A DNA stretch of 57,337 bases from Atopomonas hussainii. GTDB taxonomy: Bacteria > Pseudomonadota > Gammaproteobacteria > Pseudomonadales > Pseudomonadaceae. A model generated the notes under the pieces. It searched no databases, had not been told where the DNA came from, and worked only from the letters and a program-made list of their open reading frames with translations. Shown here piece after piece: positions 37,760 through 46,768 of this stretch. The stretch spans positions 1 through 57,337 of the forward strand of contig NZ_FOAS01000021.1 in assembly GCF_900109735.1 (NCBI RefSeq). The letters run 5' to 3'. Every line of letters starts with the position of its first letter. Position 1 is the first letter of the stretch. The position numbers were made by a program, and so were the translations under genes.

Positions 37760-38845
37760 TTAGCTAAGGCGCCAGTGGTTATCCCAGCCGCCGGCGGGTA
37801 AGGCCAGTGCGGTGGTGTGGATGCCTTCGGCGGTTAGGCTTAGTAAGCGGCAACGGCCTTGGCCAGATGAGACGACAAAGCCTTCGCGCACCGCAGCAAC
37901 ACCCGCGCAATCCGGCAGCGGCGCGTCGTGCAGCAGTTGACCGCTGTCGAGGTGCCAGGCTTGCACGCGATTGCCGCGCGGCAGGGTGACGGCGAGCACT
38001 CGCTGTTCGCTGTGGATGGCGAGGCTGGCGGTGTATTGCTGCATGCCAGCGCGCTGCGCTTCGGCGACCGGGAAGGCGCTCAGTGCTTGGCCGGGGCGTT
38101 TGATGGCGAGCAGGTCAACCCGGTCGCGGCTGTTGCCCATGTATTGCTGGCCGCAGACTAGCGTGTCATCGGCGGCTACGGCTAAGTGACGCAGGCTGTT
38201 TTGTCGCTCGGACAGGGTTTCTTGGCTCACCAAGCGGCCATCGCCGTGCATTAGCACTAGGCTGGCCTGCATGTGTTCAAGATTCATCGCCTCGCGGCTA
38301 TCGGCTTCGGTACGAATGCCGCCATTGGCCACGGCGAGTAAACCTGACTGCGGCAGCCACAGCAGCTGATGTGGGCCAATGCCGTGGCTGCTGAGTTCAG
38401 CTTGTTTGCTGATCTGCTGGTCTAGGCGGTACACCCCGAGCACACCGCGGCCCGGCTGGCGGGTGTCGTTCTCGGTGGCGTAAATGTGTTGGCCGTCGGG
38501 GCTGAGCACGGCATGGCCATAGAAGTGGCGGTCGGCGCTGCTGTTAAGCGTTTGGCGTAGCTCACCGCTGGGGCTAAACCAATACAGCTGAGTGCCGGGG
38601 CGGCGGGCAACAAACAGTGCACTGCCATCGGGTAGCGGCAGAATATCGTGGCAGCGTTGCGCGACGGGCTGTTCGAAGGCCAGTTGGCCATCTAAGTGCC
38701 ACGCGCAGGCAAAGTGCTGGCCTTGGGCATTGCTGCGCGCCGAGTAAATCAGCGGGCTGTGACTGGCGGGTGAAAAAGCCCAGTGGCCTAGGCTGGCGCC
38801 GGCTAAACCGAGCAGGCCAAGGCTAAGCAGTTGGCGACGGTTCAT
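37760..38845 (-). CDS. DUF1513 family Tat-exported beta-propeller-like protein
   Basis: The 361-residue protein begins MNRRQLLSLGLLGLAG, a twin-arginine signal. The body resembles DUF1513 proteins, with repeated short beta segments such as VLSPDGQHIYATENDT and GVLGVYRLD suggesting a propeller fold. The start overlaps the stop of the imelysin-like gene by one base (TAATG). It is the last gene of the iron-linked operon; its function is unknown, but DUF1513 genes recur beside imelysins. Confidence 0.8.
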   Translation of the reverse strand: MNRRQLLSLGLLGLAGASLGHWAFSPASHSPLIYSARSNAQGQHFACAWHLDGQLAFEQPVAQRCHDILPLPDGSALFVARRPGTQLYWFSPSGELRQTLNSSADRHFYGHAVLSPDGQHIYATENDTRQPGRGVLGVYRLDQQISKQAELSSHGIGPHQLLWLPQSGLLAVANGGIRTEADSREAMNLEHMQASLVLMHGDGRLVSQETLSERQNSLRHLAVAADDTLVCGQQYMGNSRDRVDLLAIKRPGQALSAFPVAEAQRAGMQQYTASLAIHSEQRVLAVTLPRGNRVQAWHLDSGQLLHDAPLPDCAGVAAVREGFVVSSGQGRCRLLSLTAEGIHTTALALPAGGWDNHWRLS

Positions 38846-39897
38846 TAGTCACCATCGTGGGCGTTGAAGCCCATTTGAATGTTCAGTGCGCGTGCTAGGT
38901 CTTTCTCGTACAGGCGCTGTAGCTCGGCCAGCTCGAGGTAAGCCTTGTCTAAGCGTTGTTGGTCGTCGCTGTTGCTGAGCAGGCTTTGCAGGCCGGAGGT
39001 AAACGCGGCAAAGGTGTCGTGGGTTTGCGCATGTTGGTGCTCGATACGCTCACGCAGGGCGGCATCGTTCACCAGATCACGCAGGCCAACTTGCTGCGCT
39101 TGCCCCCACAGTGTTTGCAGGCTGGCTAAGCTGGCGCGCAGGCTGTCGAGGCTGGCATCGGCGCGCCATGCTTCGGCTTGATAGGGCTGGGCGATGCCTT
39201 TGCTCAGGCGGCCAATAGCGGTGCCGAGTTTTTTCTTCATCAGCTCTAGGCTGGATACCTGTGTGCGCAGCAGTTCGGCGAGGCTTTCTTGCGGCTCGGC
39301 AAAGCGCTGGTTAGGGGTGTTGCTGAGGGTGGCGGCAAAGCCTTGCGCGCCTTGCCAAGCGCTGAGCATATCTTGCGAGAGCTGCGTTTGGTGCCCGCCA
39401 ATCGCCAGCAGTAAACCGCAGTAGCGGGCTTGTTGCTCGGTTTGACTTAGGTCGATGCTCTGGTCAAACAACAGGTATTCGGCGGCGCTTAAGCCTTGCA
39501 GCACCACGCTGGATTTATCCAGTTGTGCTTGGTCGATGCTCGGGTTTGCGTCGAGCAGCATCTTCACTTGGCGGCCGACGAGGTTCTTTTTGTCGGGCCA
39601 GAATTGCACCTGCCAGCTGCGATTTTGCTCGGCCAACGGGCCAATTAAGGCCGGTTGCAAGGCCGCCCAGGCGTTAAAAGCCTCGCGCCAGCTTTGCTGG
39701 CTGGCAGTCAGGCTACCGCCTTGCTGGCAGAGGGCTTGCGTGCTATTGGCCAGTGCGGCGCTGGCGCTGGCCCAGTGTTGATAGTCGGCCAGCATTTGTT
39801 GACTCAGCTGATTGACCACCGTGACCGTATCGGCGGGCGGTGTGTCGCAGCCGGCGAGCACAGCAAAGAGCAACGGGGCAGCAAAGCGTAAGCGCAT
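38845..39897 (-). CDS. imelysin-family lipoprotein with an altered motif
   Basis: The start at ATG 39895-39897 follows GAGG and gives 350 residues with a lipobox (VLAGC). The imelysin/peptidase M75 helical fold is recognisable (YQHWASASAALANSTQALC; AWAALQPALIGP; later segments). At the place where imelysins have GxHxxE, this protein reads GLSAAE, so the histidine is missing. It is probably an iron-uptake accessory lipoprotein rather than a peptidase. It is translationally coupled to the DUF1513 gene. Confidence 0.85.
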   Translation of the reverse strand: MRLRFAAPLLFAVLAGCDTPPADTVTVVNQLSQQMLADYQHWASASAALANSTQALCQQGGSLTASQQSWREAFNAWAALQPALIGPLAEQNRSWQVQFWPDKKNLVGRQVKMLLDANPSIDQAQLDKSSVVLQGLSAAEYLLFDQSIDLSQTEQQARYCGLLLAIGGHQTQLSQDMLSAWQGAQGFAATLSNTPNQRFAEPQESLAELLRTQVSSLELMKKKLGTAIGRLSKGIAQPYQAEAWRADASLDSLRASLASLQTLWGQAQQVGLRDLVNDAALRERIEHQHAQTHDTFAAFTSGLQSLLSNSDDQQRLDKAYLELAELQRLYEKDLARALNIQMGFNAHDGD

Positions 39898-39905
39898 GGG
39901 GAGCC

Positions 39906-41300
39906 TCACAAGGAGTTAATAAAGCGCAGCAGTTGTTGGCGTTCTCTGCTGCTTAATTGCACAACCCGATCGCGCGCGGTTTGTGCTTCGCCGCCGTGCC
40001 ACAGAGTGGCTTCTAGCACCGAGCGCGCGCGGCCATCATGTAACAAGCTGACGTTGCCGCTGACGGCTTCAGTATGGCCAATGCCCCACAGCGGCGCGGT
40101 GCGCCATTGGCGGCCATTGGCTAAAAATTCGCCGCGATTATCTGCCAGCCCTTCGCCCATGTCATGCAGCAGCAAGTCGCTATACGGCCAAATACGCTGG
40201 TTGCTTTGCTCGGGCTCGGCGGCCTTGCCAGTGCTGAAGCTGGGCGTGTGACAAGCTGCGCAGCCGCTTTGCTGGAATAGGGTTTTACCGGCTAGAACGT
40301 CCGGATCTTGTGCATGGCGGCGTTTAGGCACAGCGAGGTTGCGGCTGTAGAGCAGCACTTGTTTCAGCACCGCATCGCTGACTTCCGGCTCGCCGCCGTG
40401 CGGGGCTTGTAAGCAGGCGGTTTGTGCGTCAGTGCAGTCATCATGGGGAAACAGCGCGCTGGTCAGGCCAAGGTCGCCGGCAAAGGCGGCGGCGTTTTGT
40501 TGGTTCAGCGTCGGTTGGCCGGCCTTCCAGCCAAAGCGGCCAAGCACAGTCTGCTGGCGCTGGATATCCCACACTTGATTGGCCATACCGGCGATGCCAT
40601 CGCCGTTGCGGTCGTCGGGGTCGGCATTGGCGAGAATATCGGCTTCAGGAATCGCTTCCAGCAGCCCCAAGCCAATCATCGGCGGCGCTAAACGCAGCGA
40701 GGTTTGTAGCGCAGGGTGCGGCGCGCCGTAGTTAAAGGCGTGCAAATCCAGCTGCGGTTTGCGCAGGCTAATCTGCGTGCCGTCAGCCAGGATGACGGTG
40801 TGTTCTTGCCAGTGCACACGCACCAGCGCTTCGCGGTCGATGCCGGGAATGCCTGAATCTTGCAGTTGGCCGCCGTAGATGGGGTCCGGCACATTGCCGT
40901 GCTGCTTTAGCGTTTGCGCATCGGCGGCGTTGGCGGGAATCGATAAGCGCACCAGTAACGAGGTGACTTGGGTGGCGCCCTCTAACGGCGCGCGGCCACG
41001 GCCATCGCGGATATGGCAATTTTGGCAGGCGTTGGTGTTAAACAGCGGGCCCAAGCCATCGCGCGCCGTGGTGGTGGCGGGGGCGATTACCCAGGGGTTA
41101 CGGAAGAAACTGTTACCCACGGCAAAATCCACCCGGCGGGATGGCGGCAAGTTTGCCGAAGGTAAAGAAAACGCTTGGCTGCCACTGGCGCTAACACTGC
41201 TGTTACCGCCGGGCAGCTCTTCGCCGCTTTGGTAGGCGTGTTGGGGGTCGCTACAGGCACTCAGCAACAGGGCGCTGAGCAAAACGATAAAACGTGGCAC
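39906..41300 (-). CDS. di-heme DUF1111 family periplasmic lipoprotein (thiol oxidoreductase-like)
   Basis: The start is placed at GTG 41298-41300, which gives a proper lipoprotein signal (IVLLSALLLSAC) after a GAGG site; the mature protein runs to 464 residues in total. Two heme-c motifs are visible: CQNCH near the N-terminal third and CAACH in the C-terminal third. The family is annotated di-heme oxidoreductase or putative peroxidase. In this operon it may oxidise or reduce iron for the imelysin partners; that is inference. A hairpin precedes it in the operon. Confidence 0.88.
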   Translation of the reverse strand: MPRFIVLLSALLLSACSDPQHAYQSGEELPGGNSSVSASGSQAFSLPSANLPPSRRVDFAVGNSFFRNPWVIAPATTTARDGLGPLFNTNACQNCHIRDGRGRAPLEGATQVTSLLVRLSIPANAADAQTLKQHGNVPDPIYGGQLQDSGIPGIDREALVRVHWQEHTVILADGTQISLRKPQLDLHAFNYGAPHPALQTSLRLAPPMIGLGLLEAIPEADILANADPDDRNGDGIAGMANQVWDIQRQQTVLGRFGWKAGQPTLNQQNAAAFAGDLGLTSALFPHDDCTDAQTACLQAPHGGEPEVSDAVLKQVLLYSRNLAVPKRRHAQDPDVLAGKTLFQQSGCAACHTPSFSTGKAAEPEQSNQRIWPYSDLLLHDMGEGLADNRGEFLANGRQWRTAPLWGIGHTEAVSGNVSLLHDGRARSVLEATLWHGGEAQTARDRVVQLSSRERQQLLRFINSL

Positions 41301-41360
41301 AGGGGTGGCCTCGAGTACGGCGGGGCGGTGCCGCACCTATCCTTGTGTGCGGCGCCTAAG

Positions 41361-41390
41361 AAGGCACTGAGGCTAAGGCATCAGTGCCTT
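41361..41390 (-). other. perfect intercistronic hairpin between the imelysin and DUF1111 genes
   Basis: AAGGCACTGA (41361-41370) pairs with TCAGTGCCTT (41381-41390) over 10 bp with a 10-base loop. On the minus strand it is followed by only a short pyrimidine stretch. It may partly terminate transcription or protect the upstream mRNA, giving more imelysin than downstream products. Confidence 0.5.
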
Positions 41391-41401
41391 CCGGTGAACA
41401 A

Positions 41402-42736
41402 TTAGAACTGATGGTCGGCGGTGTCCGGGTTCAGTTCGGTAATGCCAATCGCGGCAGCGGCGGCTTCGATACCGCTGGTTTGCGCCACTAACGCGTTGAT
41501 AGCGCCTGTCACCAGAGCATTACCTGCGGTGTTGTCGGCAGCAATCAGCTGGTCGAAGTGGGTGCCATTGTTGGCGCTATCCACCAGCTTCTGCAGCGCG
41601 GCTTCTGAGGCGGCCAGTTCAGCTTGCAACTTGCTGTCGGCATCGGCGTTGGCGGCTTTCACCAAATCGCTCAGGCTGGCGCCTTTCACTACGTTGCCAT
41701 CGGCGCGGGTGTATTCGCCCAAGTACACATTGCGCACGCCTTTGGCGTTGTAGAAGTGCGAGTTGTGGGTGTTGTCGCTGAAACAGTCGTGCTCGTCTTC
41801 GGTGGAGTTGGCTTCCAGCGCCACTTTCATGCGCTCGCCAGCCAGTTCACCCAACGACAGGCTGCCCATGCCGAACAGCATCTTGCGCAGGCCTTGCTCG
41901 GGCGCTTCGCTGAGCAGGGTGGCGCGGTAGTTGTCGGCGTTGTCGGCTTGCCACTGGCCGACCATGTACTCGAGGTCGGTGATCAGCAGGGTGGTGACGG
42001 CTTTCAGGTATGCCGCGCGACGGTCGCAGAAACCGTTGGTGCAGCCTTCACCTTGTACAAAGTCGCTAGCCTGACGGTTGCCGGCGCCGGGGTTGGTGCC
42101 GTTGAGGTCTTGGCCCCAGAGCAGGAATTCGATGGCGTGGTAGCCGGTGGCGACGTTGGCTTCGGAGCCGCCCAGCTCGTTCAGCTCGGCCAGCAGCTCA
42201 GGGGTTAGGGTGGCCAGATCCAGGGTTTGATCACCCATGGTCAGCTTTGCGTTGGCGATGATATTGGCGCTGGCGCCGGGGTTGCCCAGGGCGTGTTGAT
42301 AGTCGCCAGCAACATAGTCGATCAGGCCTTCGTCCAGCGGCCAGGCGTTGAGTTGGCCTTCCCAGTCGTCGACCACAGCGTTACCAAAGCGGAACACTTC
42401 GGTCTGCATGTAGGGCTTGCGGGCGGCAATCCAGGCGCTACGCGCGGCTTCCAGATTGGCTTGGGTGGGCTCGGCCAGTAGCGCGTCAATGCTCGCTTGC
42501 AGGGCTTTGCCGGTGGTCAGGGCATCTTCAAAGACGGCCAAAGCGAGGTCGGCGTAGTGGCTTACCACAGCGGCTTGCTCAGCACTGGTCGGTTTTGCCA
42601 CGGTGGCTGCGGGGGCGTCGGTGGTGGCGGGAGCAGCCGCCTGAGCAGCTGGCTTGGCAGGCTCTTCTTGGCCGCAGCCGGCCAGAGCAATGCTGATTGC
42701 CAGCAGCGAAGCGCCGGCCAGTCGAGTGCAGTTCAT
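41402..42736 (-). CDS. imelysin-family iron-regulated lipoprotein
   Basis: The 444-residue protein has a lipobox (IALAGC), an Ala/Pro-rich spacer and an imelysin domain with the motif GYHAIEFLLWGQD, which keeps GxHxxE. Imelysins such as Pseudomonas IcmP and the EfeO/algal-type proteins are linked to iron uptake rather than proven peptidases. It is the first gene of the four-gene operon, directly downstream of a strong Fur box, so it should be expressed under iron limitation. Confidence 0.92.
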   Translation of the reverse strand: MNCTRLAGASLLAISIALAGCGQEEPAKPAAQAAAPATTDAPAATVAKPTSAEQAAVVSHYADLALAVFEDALTTGKALQASIDALLAEPTQANLEAARSAWIAARKPYMQTEVFRFGNAVVDDWEGQLNAWPLDEGLIDYVAGDYQHALGNPGASANIIANAKLTMGDQTLDLATLTPELLAELNELGGSEANVATGYHAIEFLLWGQDLNGTNPGAGNRQASDFVQGEGCTNGFCDRRAAYLKAVTTLLITDLEYMVGQWQADNADNYRATLLSEAPEQGLRKMLFGMGSLSLGELAGERMKVALEANSTEDEHDCFSDNTHNSHFYNAKGVRNVYLGEYTRADGNVVKGASLSDLVKAANADADSKLQAELAASEAALQKLVDSANNGTHFDQLIAADNTAGNALVTGAINALVAQTSGIEAAAAAIGITELNPDTADHQF

Positions 42737-42787
42737 GTGGGATCCCTTGGTCTTGTTTAAAAGCGGTTAAGCGTTAGAGCTAAATAT

Positions 42788-42806
42788 AATGCGAAAAATT
42801 CTCATT
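42788..42806. promoter_or_regulatory. Fur box upstream of the imelysin operon
   Basis: The 19 bases AATGCGAAAAATTCTCATT match the inverted-repeat Fur consensus AATGAGAATNATTCTCATT with two differences outside the free central position. It lies 51 bases before the imelysin start on the minus strand and 86 before lemA on the plus strand. It predicts repression by iron-loaded Fur of the imelysin operon. Confidence 0.8.
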
Positions 42807-42892
42807 AATAGAAACCCCAGGGTGTGGATTCGTTGCTGCCGTAGGCGGAAATGACTCGTTACAATGACCTGTATCAATCAAGGAGTAGAGCG

Positions 42893-43465
42893 ATGTCGAG
42901 TTCGAGCATTGTGGTGTTAGTGGTGGTGATTCTGGCGCTGGGTTATGGCGTAGTGCTGTACAACGGCTTGGTTAACCTGAAGCACGGGGTTAGCAAGGCG
43001 TGGTCGAATATCGATGTGTTGCTCAAGCAGCGTCACGACGAGCTGCCTAAGCTGGTGGAAACCTGCAAGCAATACATGACTCACGAGCGCACCACGCTGG
43101 AGCAAGTGATTGCCGCGCGCAGCGCTGTGGCCAGTGCCCGCGAGCAAGGTGATGTGCCCGCCTTAGGGAAAGCCGAAACCGGCTTGCGCATGGGCTTGGG
43201 CCAGCTGTTTGCGCTGGCGGAAAACTACCCTGAGCTGAAAGCCAACGAGAGCTTTCGCCACTTGGCCGAGCGCATCACTGGATTGGAAAACGGCATCGCC
43301 GATCGCCGCGAGCTGTACAACGACGCGGTGAACCGCAACAACGTGCGCATCGAGCAATTCCCCGATGTGCTGATCGCCAAGTGGTTTGCCTTTAAAGCGG
43401 CCGATTTGCTGCAGTTCAGCGACGCTGAGAAAGCCGATGTCGACATGGCCAAGTTGTTTGGCTGA
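42893..43465 (+). CDS. lemA: LemA family membrane protein
   Basis: The start at ATG 42893 after AAGGAG gives 190 residues. A single N-terminal TM (about residues 5-22) is followed by the LemA coiled-coil core YNGLVNLKHGVSKAWSNIDV and LAENYPELKANESF. LemA proteins sit in the inner membrane with a helical domain outside; their molecular function is not settled. It is 5 bases upstream of the GIDE-domain gene, an association common in bacteria. Confidence 0.92.
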   Translation: MSSSSIVVLVVVILALGYGVVLYNGLVNLKHGVSKAWSNIDVLLKQRHDELPKLVETCKQYMTHERTTLEQVIAARSAVASAREQGDVPALGKAETGLRMGLGQLFALAENYPELKANESFRHLAERITGLENGIADRRELYNDAVNRNNVRIEQFPDVLIAKWFAFKAADLLQFSDAEKADVDMAKLFG

Positions 43466-43470
43466 TTAGC

Positions 43471-44364
43471 ATGCAAGAAGCGATTTTTGTTCTGCTGCTC
43501 TCGGCGGTAGGCGTGTTCGGTGGCGGCTTTTGGTTTTTCCGCAACCTGTCACGCGCGCGCCTGTTAGAAGACACCCCGACCTCGAAAATCCGCTCCGCCG
43601 CGCAAGGCTTTGTCGAGCTGTACGGCACCGTGCAAGGTGAGCCAGAAGCTATGCAGAAGGCGCCGTTGACCGGCACGCCTTGCGCGTGGTGGCGATTCAA
43701 GATCGAGGAGCGTACCGGCAGTGGCAACAAGCGCGAGTGGCGTACCGTGGAGAGCGAGGTCAGTGGCGCTAGCTTCTTATTTGCCGATGGCACGGGCACC
43801 TGCATGATCGATCCGCGCGGCGCCGATGTTAAGCCGCAGACCAAGCAGGTCTGGAAAGGTAATCAGCGCCACCCGTTGCGGGTTGATACGTTGAGCTTTA
43901 TCGGCAGTTTTTTTGCTGGCGAATACCGCTATACCGAGGAGCGCTTACATGCGGGCGAGCCGCTGTATGCGCTTGGCCACTTCAGCTCTCACGGTGCCGC
44001 GCGCGAAGGGTTTAACGAGGCGCAGGAAGTTGGCAGCGTGGTGCGCGAGTGGAAGCAAGACTACCCAGCGCTTCTGCGCCGCTTCGACTACGACCGCAAC
44101 GGCGAGCTGGACGAGCAAGAGTGGACACGCATGCGCCAAGAGGCCAGCTGGGAAGCGCAAAAGCGGTTTAAAAGCCGCCTGCGTCAAGGCGACCAACACC
44201 GTTTAGCCGACCCCGGTCAGTTGCCGTTTGTGCTTTCAAGCATGGGCGAAGATGAACTGGCGAAGCATTATCGCTGGCATGCACTGGCAGGTTTTGTCGC
44301 CGTGTTGGGCGGTACTGGTGGGGTGATTTGGATTTGCCTAAAGAACGGCTGGCTATTGGGTTAA
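43471..44364 (+). CDS. membrane protein with GIDE (E3-ligase-like) domain and an EF-hand loop
   Basis: The 297-residue protein has TM helices at about 4-22 and 272-291. Between them lies a GIDE/BAM-type domain (from about residue 45: QGFVELYGTVQGEPEA, then TPCAWWRFKIEER). Asp206 to Glu217 form a textbook EF-hand loop, with D at 1 and 3, N at 5, G at 6, L at 8, D at 9 and E at 12, suggesting calcium binding. Bacterial GIDE proteins lack the RING of their mitochondrial relatives, and their function is unknown. It is coupled to lemA, so the two probably form a membrane complex. Confidence 0.78.
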   Translation: MQEAIFVLLLSAVGVFGGGFWFFRNLSRARLLEDTPTSKIRSAAQGFVELYGTVQGEPEAMQKAPLTGTPCAWWRFKIEERTGSGNKREWRTVESEVSGASFLFADGTGTCMIDPRGADVKPQTKQVWKGNQRHPLRVDTLSFIGSFFAGEYRYTEERLHAGEPLYALGHFSSHGAAREGFNEAQEVGSVVREWKQDYPALLRRFDYDRNGELDEQEWTRMRQEASWEAQKRFKSRLRQGDQHRLADPGQLPFVLSSMGEDELAKHYRWHALAGFVAVLGGTGGVIWICLKNGWLLG

Positions 44365-44369
44365 TGGCG

Positions 44370-44639
44370 TTAGTTGCTTAGCGTCTGAATTAAGCCAATA
44401 GGCAGCAGCGTGGCGGCGCTGGCGAGCACCAGTAGGCTGGTTTTGATGGGTGTCTGCCGTAAGCACAGCAGCACCCCGGCAAAACCCATGAGGCTAACGG
44501 GGTAGGCGAGGATGATCGCTGCGCTTAGCCATGGGCTTGCTGGCGCTAGCGCTTCTACGCGGTAGTAACCCAAGCACGCTGTAGCGGGTAACAGTACGGC
44601 AACGCACAGGCGAATGAGGTTTGGCGAAATCGGCAGCAA
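44370..44639 (-). CDS. small membrane protein downstream of bifA
   Basis: The 89-residue protein has about three hydrophobic helices (residues 8-24, 36-60 and 66-85). It begins 3 bases after the bifA stop on the same strand, so it is probably translated from the bifA transcript. No family is recognised. Confidence 0.55.
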   Translation of the reverse strand: MLPISPNLIRLCVAVLLPATACLGYYRVEALAPASPWLSAAIILAYPVSLMGFAGVLLCLRQTPIKTSLLVLASAATLLPIGLIQTLSN

Positions 44640-44642
44640 GGC

Positions 44643-46718
44643 TTACTCGCTGCCGCGCGCCGCTTGGGTTAGACGCTGGGTTTGCTTCAAGTACAAGGTC
44701 AGCTCTTTGGCTGGCAGCGGCTTGCTGTACAGATAGCCCTGGCCTTCGTTACAGCCGTGCTCGATGATGTAGGCCTCTTGTTCGAGGGTTTCTACACCTT
44801 CGGCAATCACCTGCATATTCAAGCTCTTGGCCAGCTGAATAATGGCGCGCACGATGGTGGCGTCTTCTTCGTCCTCGAGCAGATCTTGCACGAAGCTCTT
44901 GTCGATCTTGATCTTGTCCAGCGGCAGGCTGCGTAGGTAGCTCAGCGACGAGTAGCCGGTACCAAAGTCGTCAATCGCGATCAACGCGCCGGAGCGGCGT
45001 AGGCTGTGCAGGTGACGTGCGGCGGCGGTGATGTCTTCCATCAGGCCGGTTTCGGTCACTTCTAGCTCTAAACTCTTGCCCGGCAGGCGGTGGCGCTGCA
45101 TCAGGTTGCTGACGAGGCGCGGTAGTTCGCTGTGGTGCAGCTGTACGGTGGATAAGTTGACCGCCATGCGCAGCTCGGTAAAGCCTTGGTCATGCCACTC
45201 GCGCAGCTGCTGACAGGCTTGGTCGAGCACCCATTCGCCAATGCTGATGATGCTGCCGTTTTGTTCGGCCAGCGGAATGAACTGGTCCGGTGGAATAAAG
45301 CCGCGCTCGGGGTGAATCCAACGGATCAGCGCTTCCACACCGATCACCTGATGATTGCGGTAATCGACTTGCGGTTGATACACCAAGTGCAGCTGACCGC
45401 GCGGTAGAGCTTCGCGCAGTTCTTGATCCAGCTCGCGGCGCTGACGCATTTCGCTGTCGAGGCTGGCGATGTAGAACTGGTAACGGTTGCGCGAGCGGGT
45501 TTTCGCCAGCGTCATGGTTTGTTCGGCTTTTTGCAGCAGTTTTTCCGCGCTGTCGCCGTCATCAGGGAACAAGGTGATGCCGATGGTGGCGCGCAGGCGT
45601 ACTTCGATTTGCATCAGTACAAACGGCCGGTCGAGGTCGTCGAGCACTTGCTGGGCAAGCGCGGCGGCTTGATACGGCTGATCGATGTCGGTGAGTACTA
45701 AAGCAAATTGGTCGCCGCCTAAACGGGCGAGGCCGCCTAGGCCTTCACTGCTGGCGCGTAGACGTTCGGCCAAGGCAATCAACAGGGCGTCGCCAGTCTG
45801 ATAGCCGTGGGTTTCGTTAATGCCTTTAAAGTCATCCAGGCCCACACACAGCACGGCGATGCCTTTGTGGTGCTTGTTGGCATCTTCCAGCAAGCGCTGT
45901 AGCTGCTGTTGCAGCATTAAGCGGTTGGGCAAACCGGTTAAGAAATCGTATTGCGACAGACGCAGCAGGCTGTCTTCGGCCTCGCGGCGCAGGTTGGAGT
46001 TGCGCTCGATAGAGGTCAGCAGTTGGTTGGCGGTGGTAATCCACTGGCCTAGTTCGTTGCTTTCATGGCCTTTGAGCATCGGCAGTTGGCGCTGGCCGGG
46101 GCGGTCGGGGTTGATGTCCGACAGGTGTTCGATGATTTTCGCCAGCGGTTTGGTCAGCATCCAGTGATAGATGAGGAACAAAATCAACGCCATGGCCATG
46201 GCACGCAGGATGCCAGAGATAAAGATAATCACCGAGTTAGACACCAGCAGCTCGCCATAGCCGGCGGTGTCTAGGGTGATGGAGAGGTCGCCGTAGTATT
46301 CGCGGTACGGCGCTTGGCCGTAGAGCTTGACCGAATAAGGTTGCTGCTTGGCGAGGATCGGGTCGGTGATCCAGCGGGTCGGCCGTTCTTGCAGCGCGCG
46401 GCGTTTTTCTGCCAGCGGTGCTTCACCGGGGTTGCCGATTTCCGCTTCTTGCACGGCTTCGTGCTGGAACAAACCTTCCACCACTTGGCGAGCCATCTCA
46501 TGGTCGAGGCTGTACACCGCCTGCGTTGAGGGGTCGCGCACCATGGCCAGAATGCGTTCGGCGTCGTGGTCAATGCTTTGTCGTGTTTGGTAAGCGCTGT
46601 AGATGATTTGCGCACAGCTCAGCACTATGCCCACTACCAAGGCGGCAAGTAGCACTGCGCGGAGCAGTTTTAACGACAAGCTGTTGGCTGATGAGGTCTG
46701 TGGCAAGTCCGGATCCAC
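44643..46718 (-). CDS. bifA: c-di-GMP phosphodiesterase BifA (GGDEF-EAL membrane protein)
   Basis: The 691-residue protein has TM1 at about 17-39, a periplasmic region and TM2 at about 165-190. A GGDEF domain with the degenerate signature GGDQF and an EAL domain with VIGVEALIRW, DDFGTGYSSLSYL and the late KIDKSFV follow. P. aeruginosa BifA, of nearly the same length, also has GGDQF; it is a phosphodiesterase controlling biofilm and swarming. The same is expected here. The start is GTG 46718 with a weak ribosome site. The adjacent lemA-type genes match the Pseudomonas context. Confidence 0.9.
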   Translation of the reverse strand: MDPDLPQTSSANSLSLKLLRAVLLAALVVGIVLSCAQIIYSAYQTRQSIDHDAERILAMVRDPSTQAVYSLDHEMARQVVEGLFQHEAVQEAEIGNPGEAPLAEKRRALQERPTRWITDPILAKQQPYSVKLYGQAPYREYYGDLSITLDTAGYGELLVSNSVIIFISGILRAMAMALILFLIYHWMLTKPLAKIIEHLSDINPDRPGQRQLPMLKGHESNELGQWITTANQLLTSIERNSNLRREAEDSLLRLSQYDFLTGLPNRLMLQQQLQRLLEDANKHHKGIAVLCVGLDDFKGINETHGYQTGDALLIALAERLRASSEGLGGLARLGGDQFALVLTDIDQPYQAAALAQQVLDDLDRPFVLMQIEVRLRATIGITLFPDDGDSAEKLLQKAEQTMTLAKTRSRNRYQFYIASLDSEMRQRRELDQELREALPRGQLHLVYQPQVDYRNHQVIGVEALIRWIHPERGFIPPDQFIPLAEQNGSIISIGEWVLDQACQQLREWHDQGFTELRMAVNLSTVQLHHSELPRLVSNLMQRHRLPGKSLELEVTETGLMEDITAAARHLHSLRRSGALIAIDDFGTGYSSLSYLRSLPLDKIKIDKSFVQDLLEDEEDATIVRAIIQLAKSLNMQVIAEGVETLEQEAYIIEHGCNEGQGYLYSKPLPAKELTLYLKQTQRLTQAARGSE

Positions 46719-46751
46719 GCGTTTTATTTTTATAACAGTATTGGCGGCAAA

Positions 46752-46768
46752 CCTTTGACCGTCAAAGG
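46752..46768. promoter_or_regulatory. inverted repeat upstream of bifA
   Basis: CCTTTGACCGTCAAAGG is a 7+3+7 inverted repeat 34 bases before the bifA start. On the minus strand a TATAAA lies between it and the start. It could be an operator for a bifA regulator; no protein is assigned. Confidence 0.35.
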
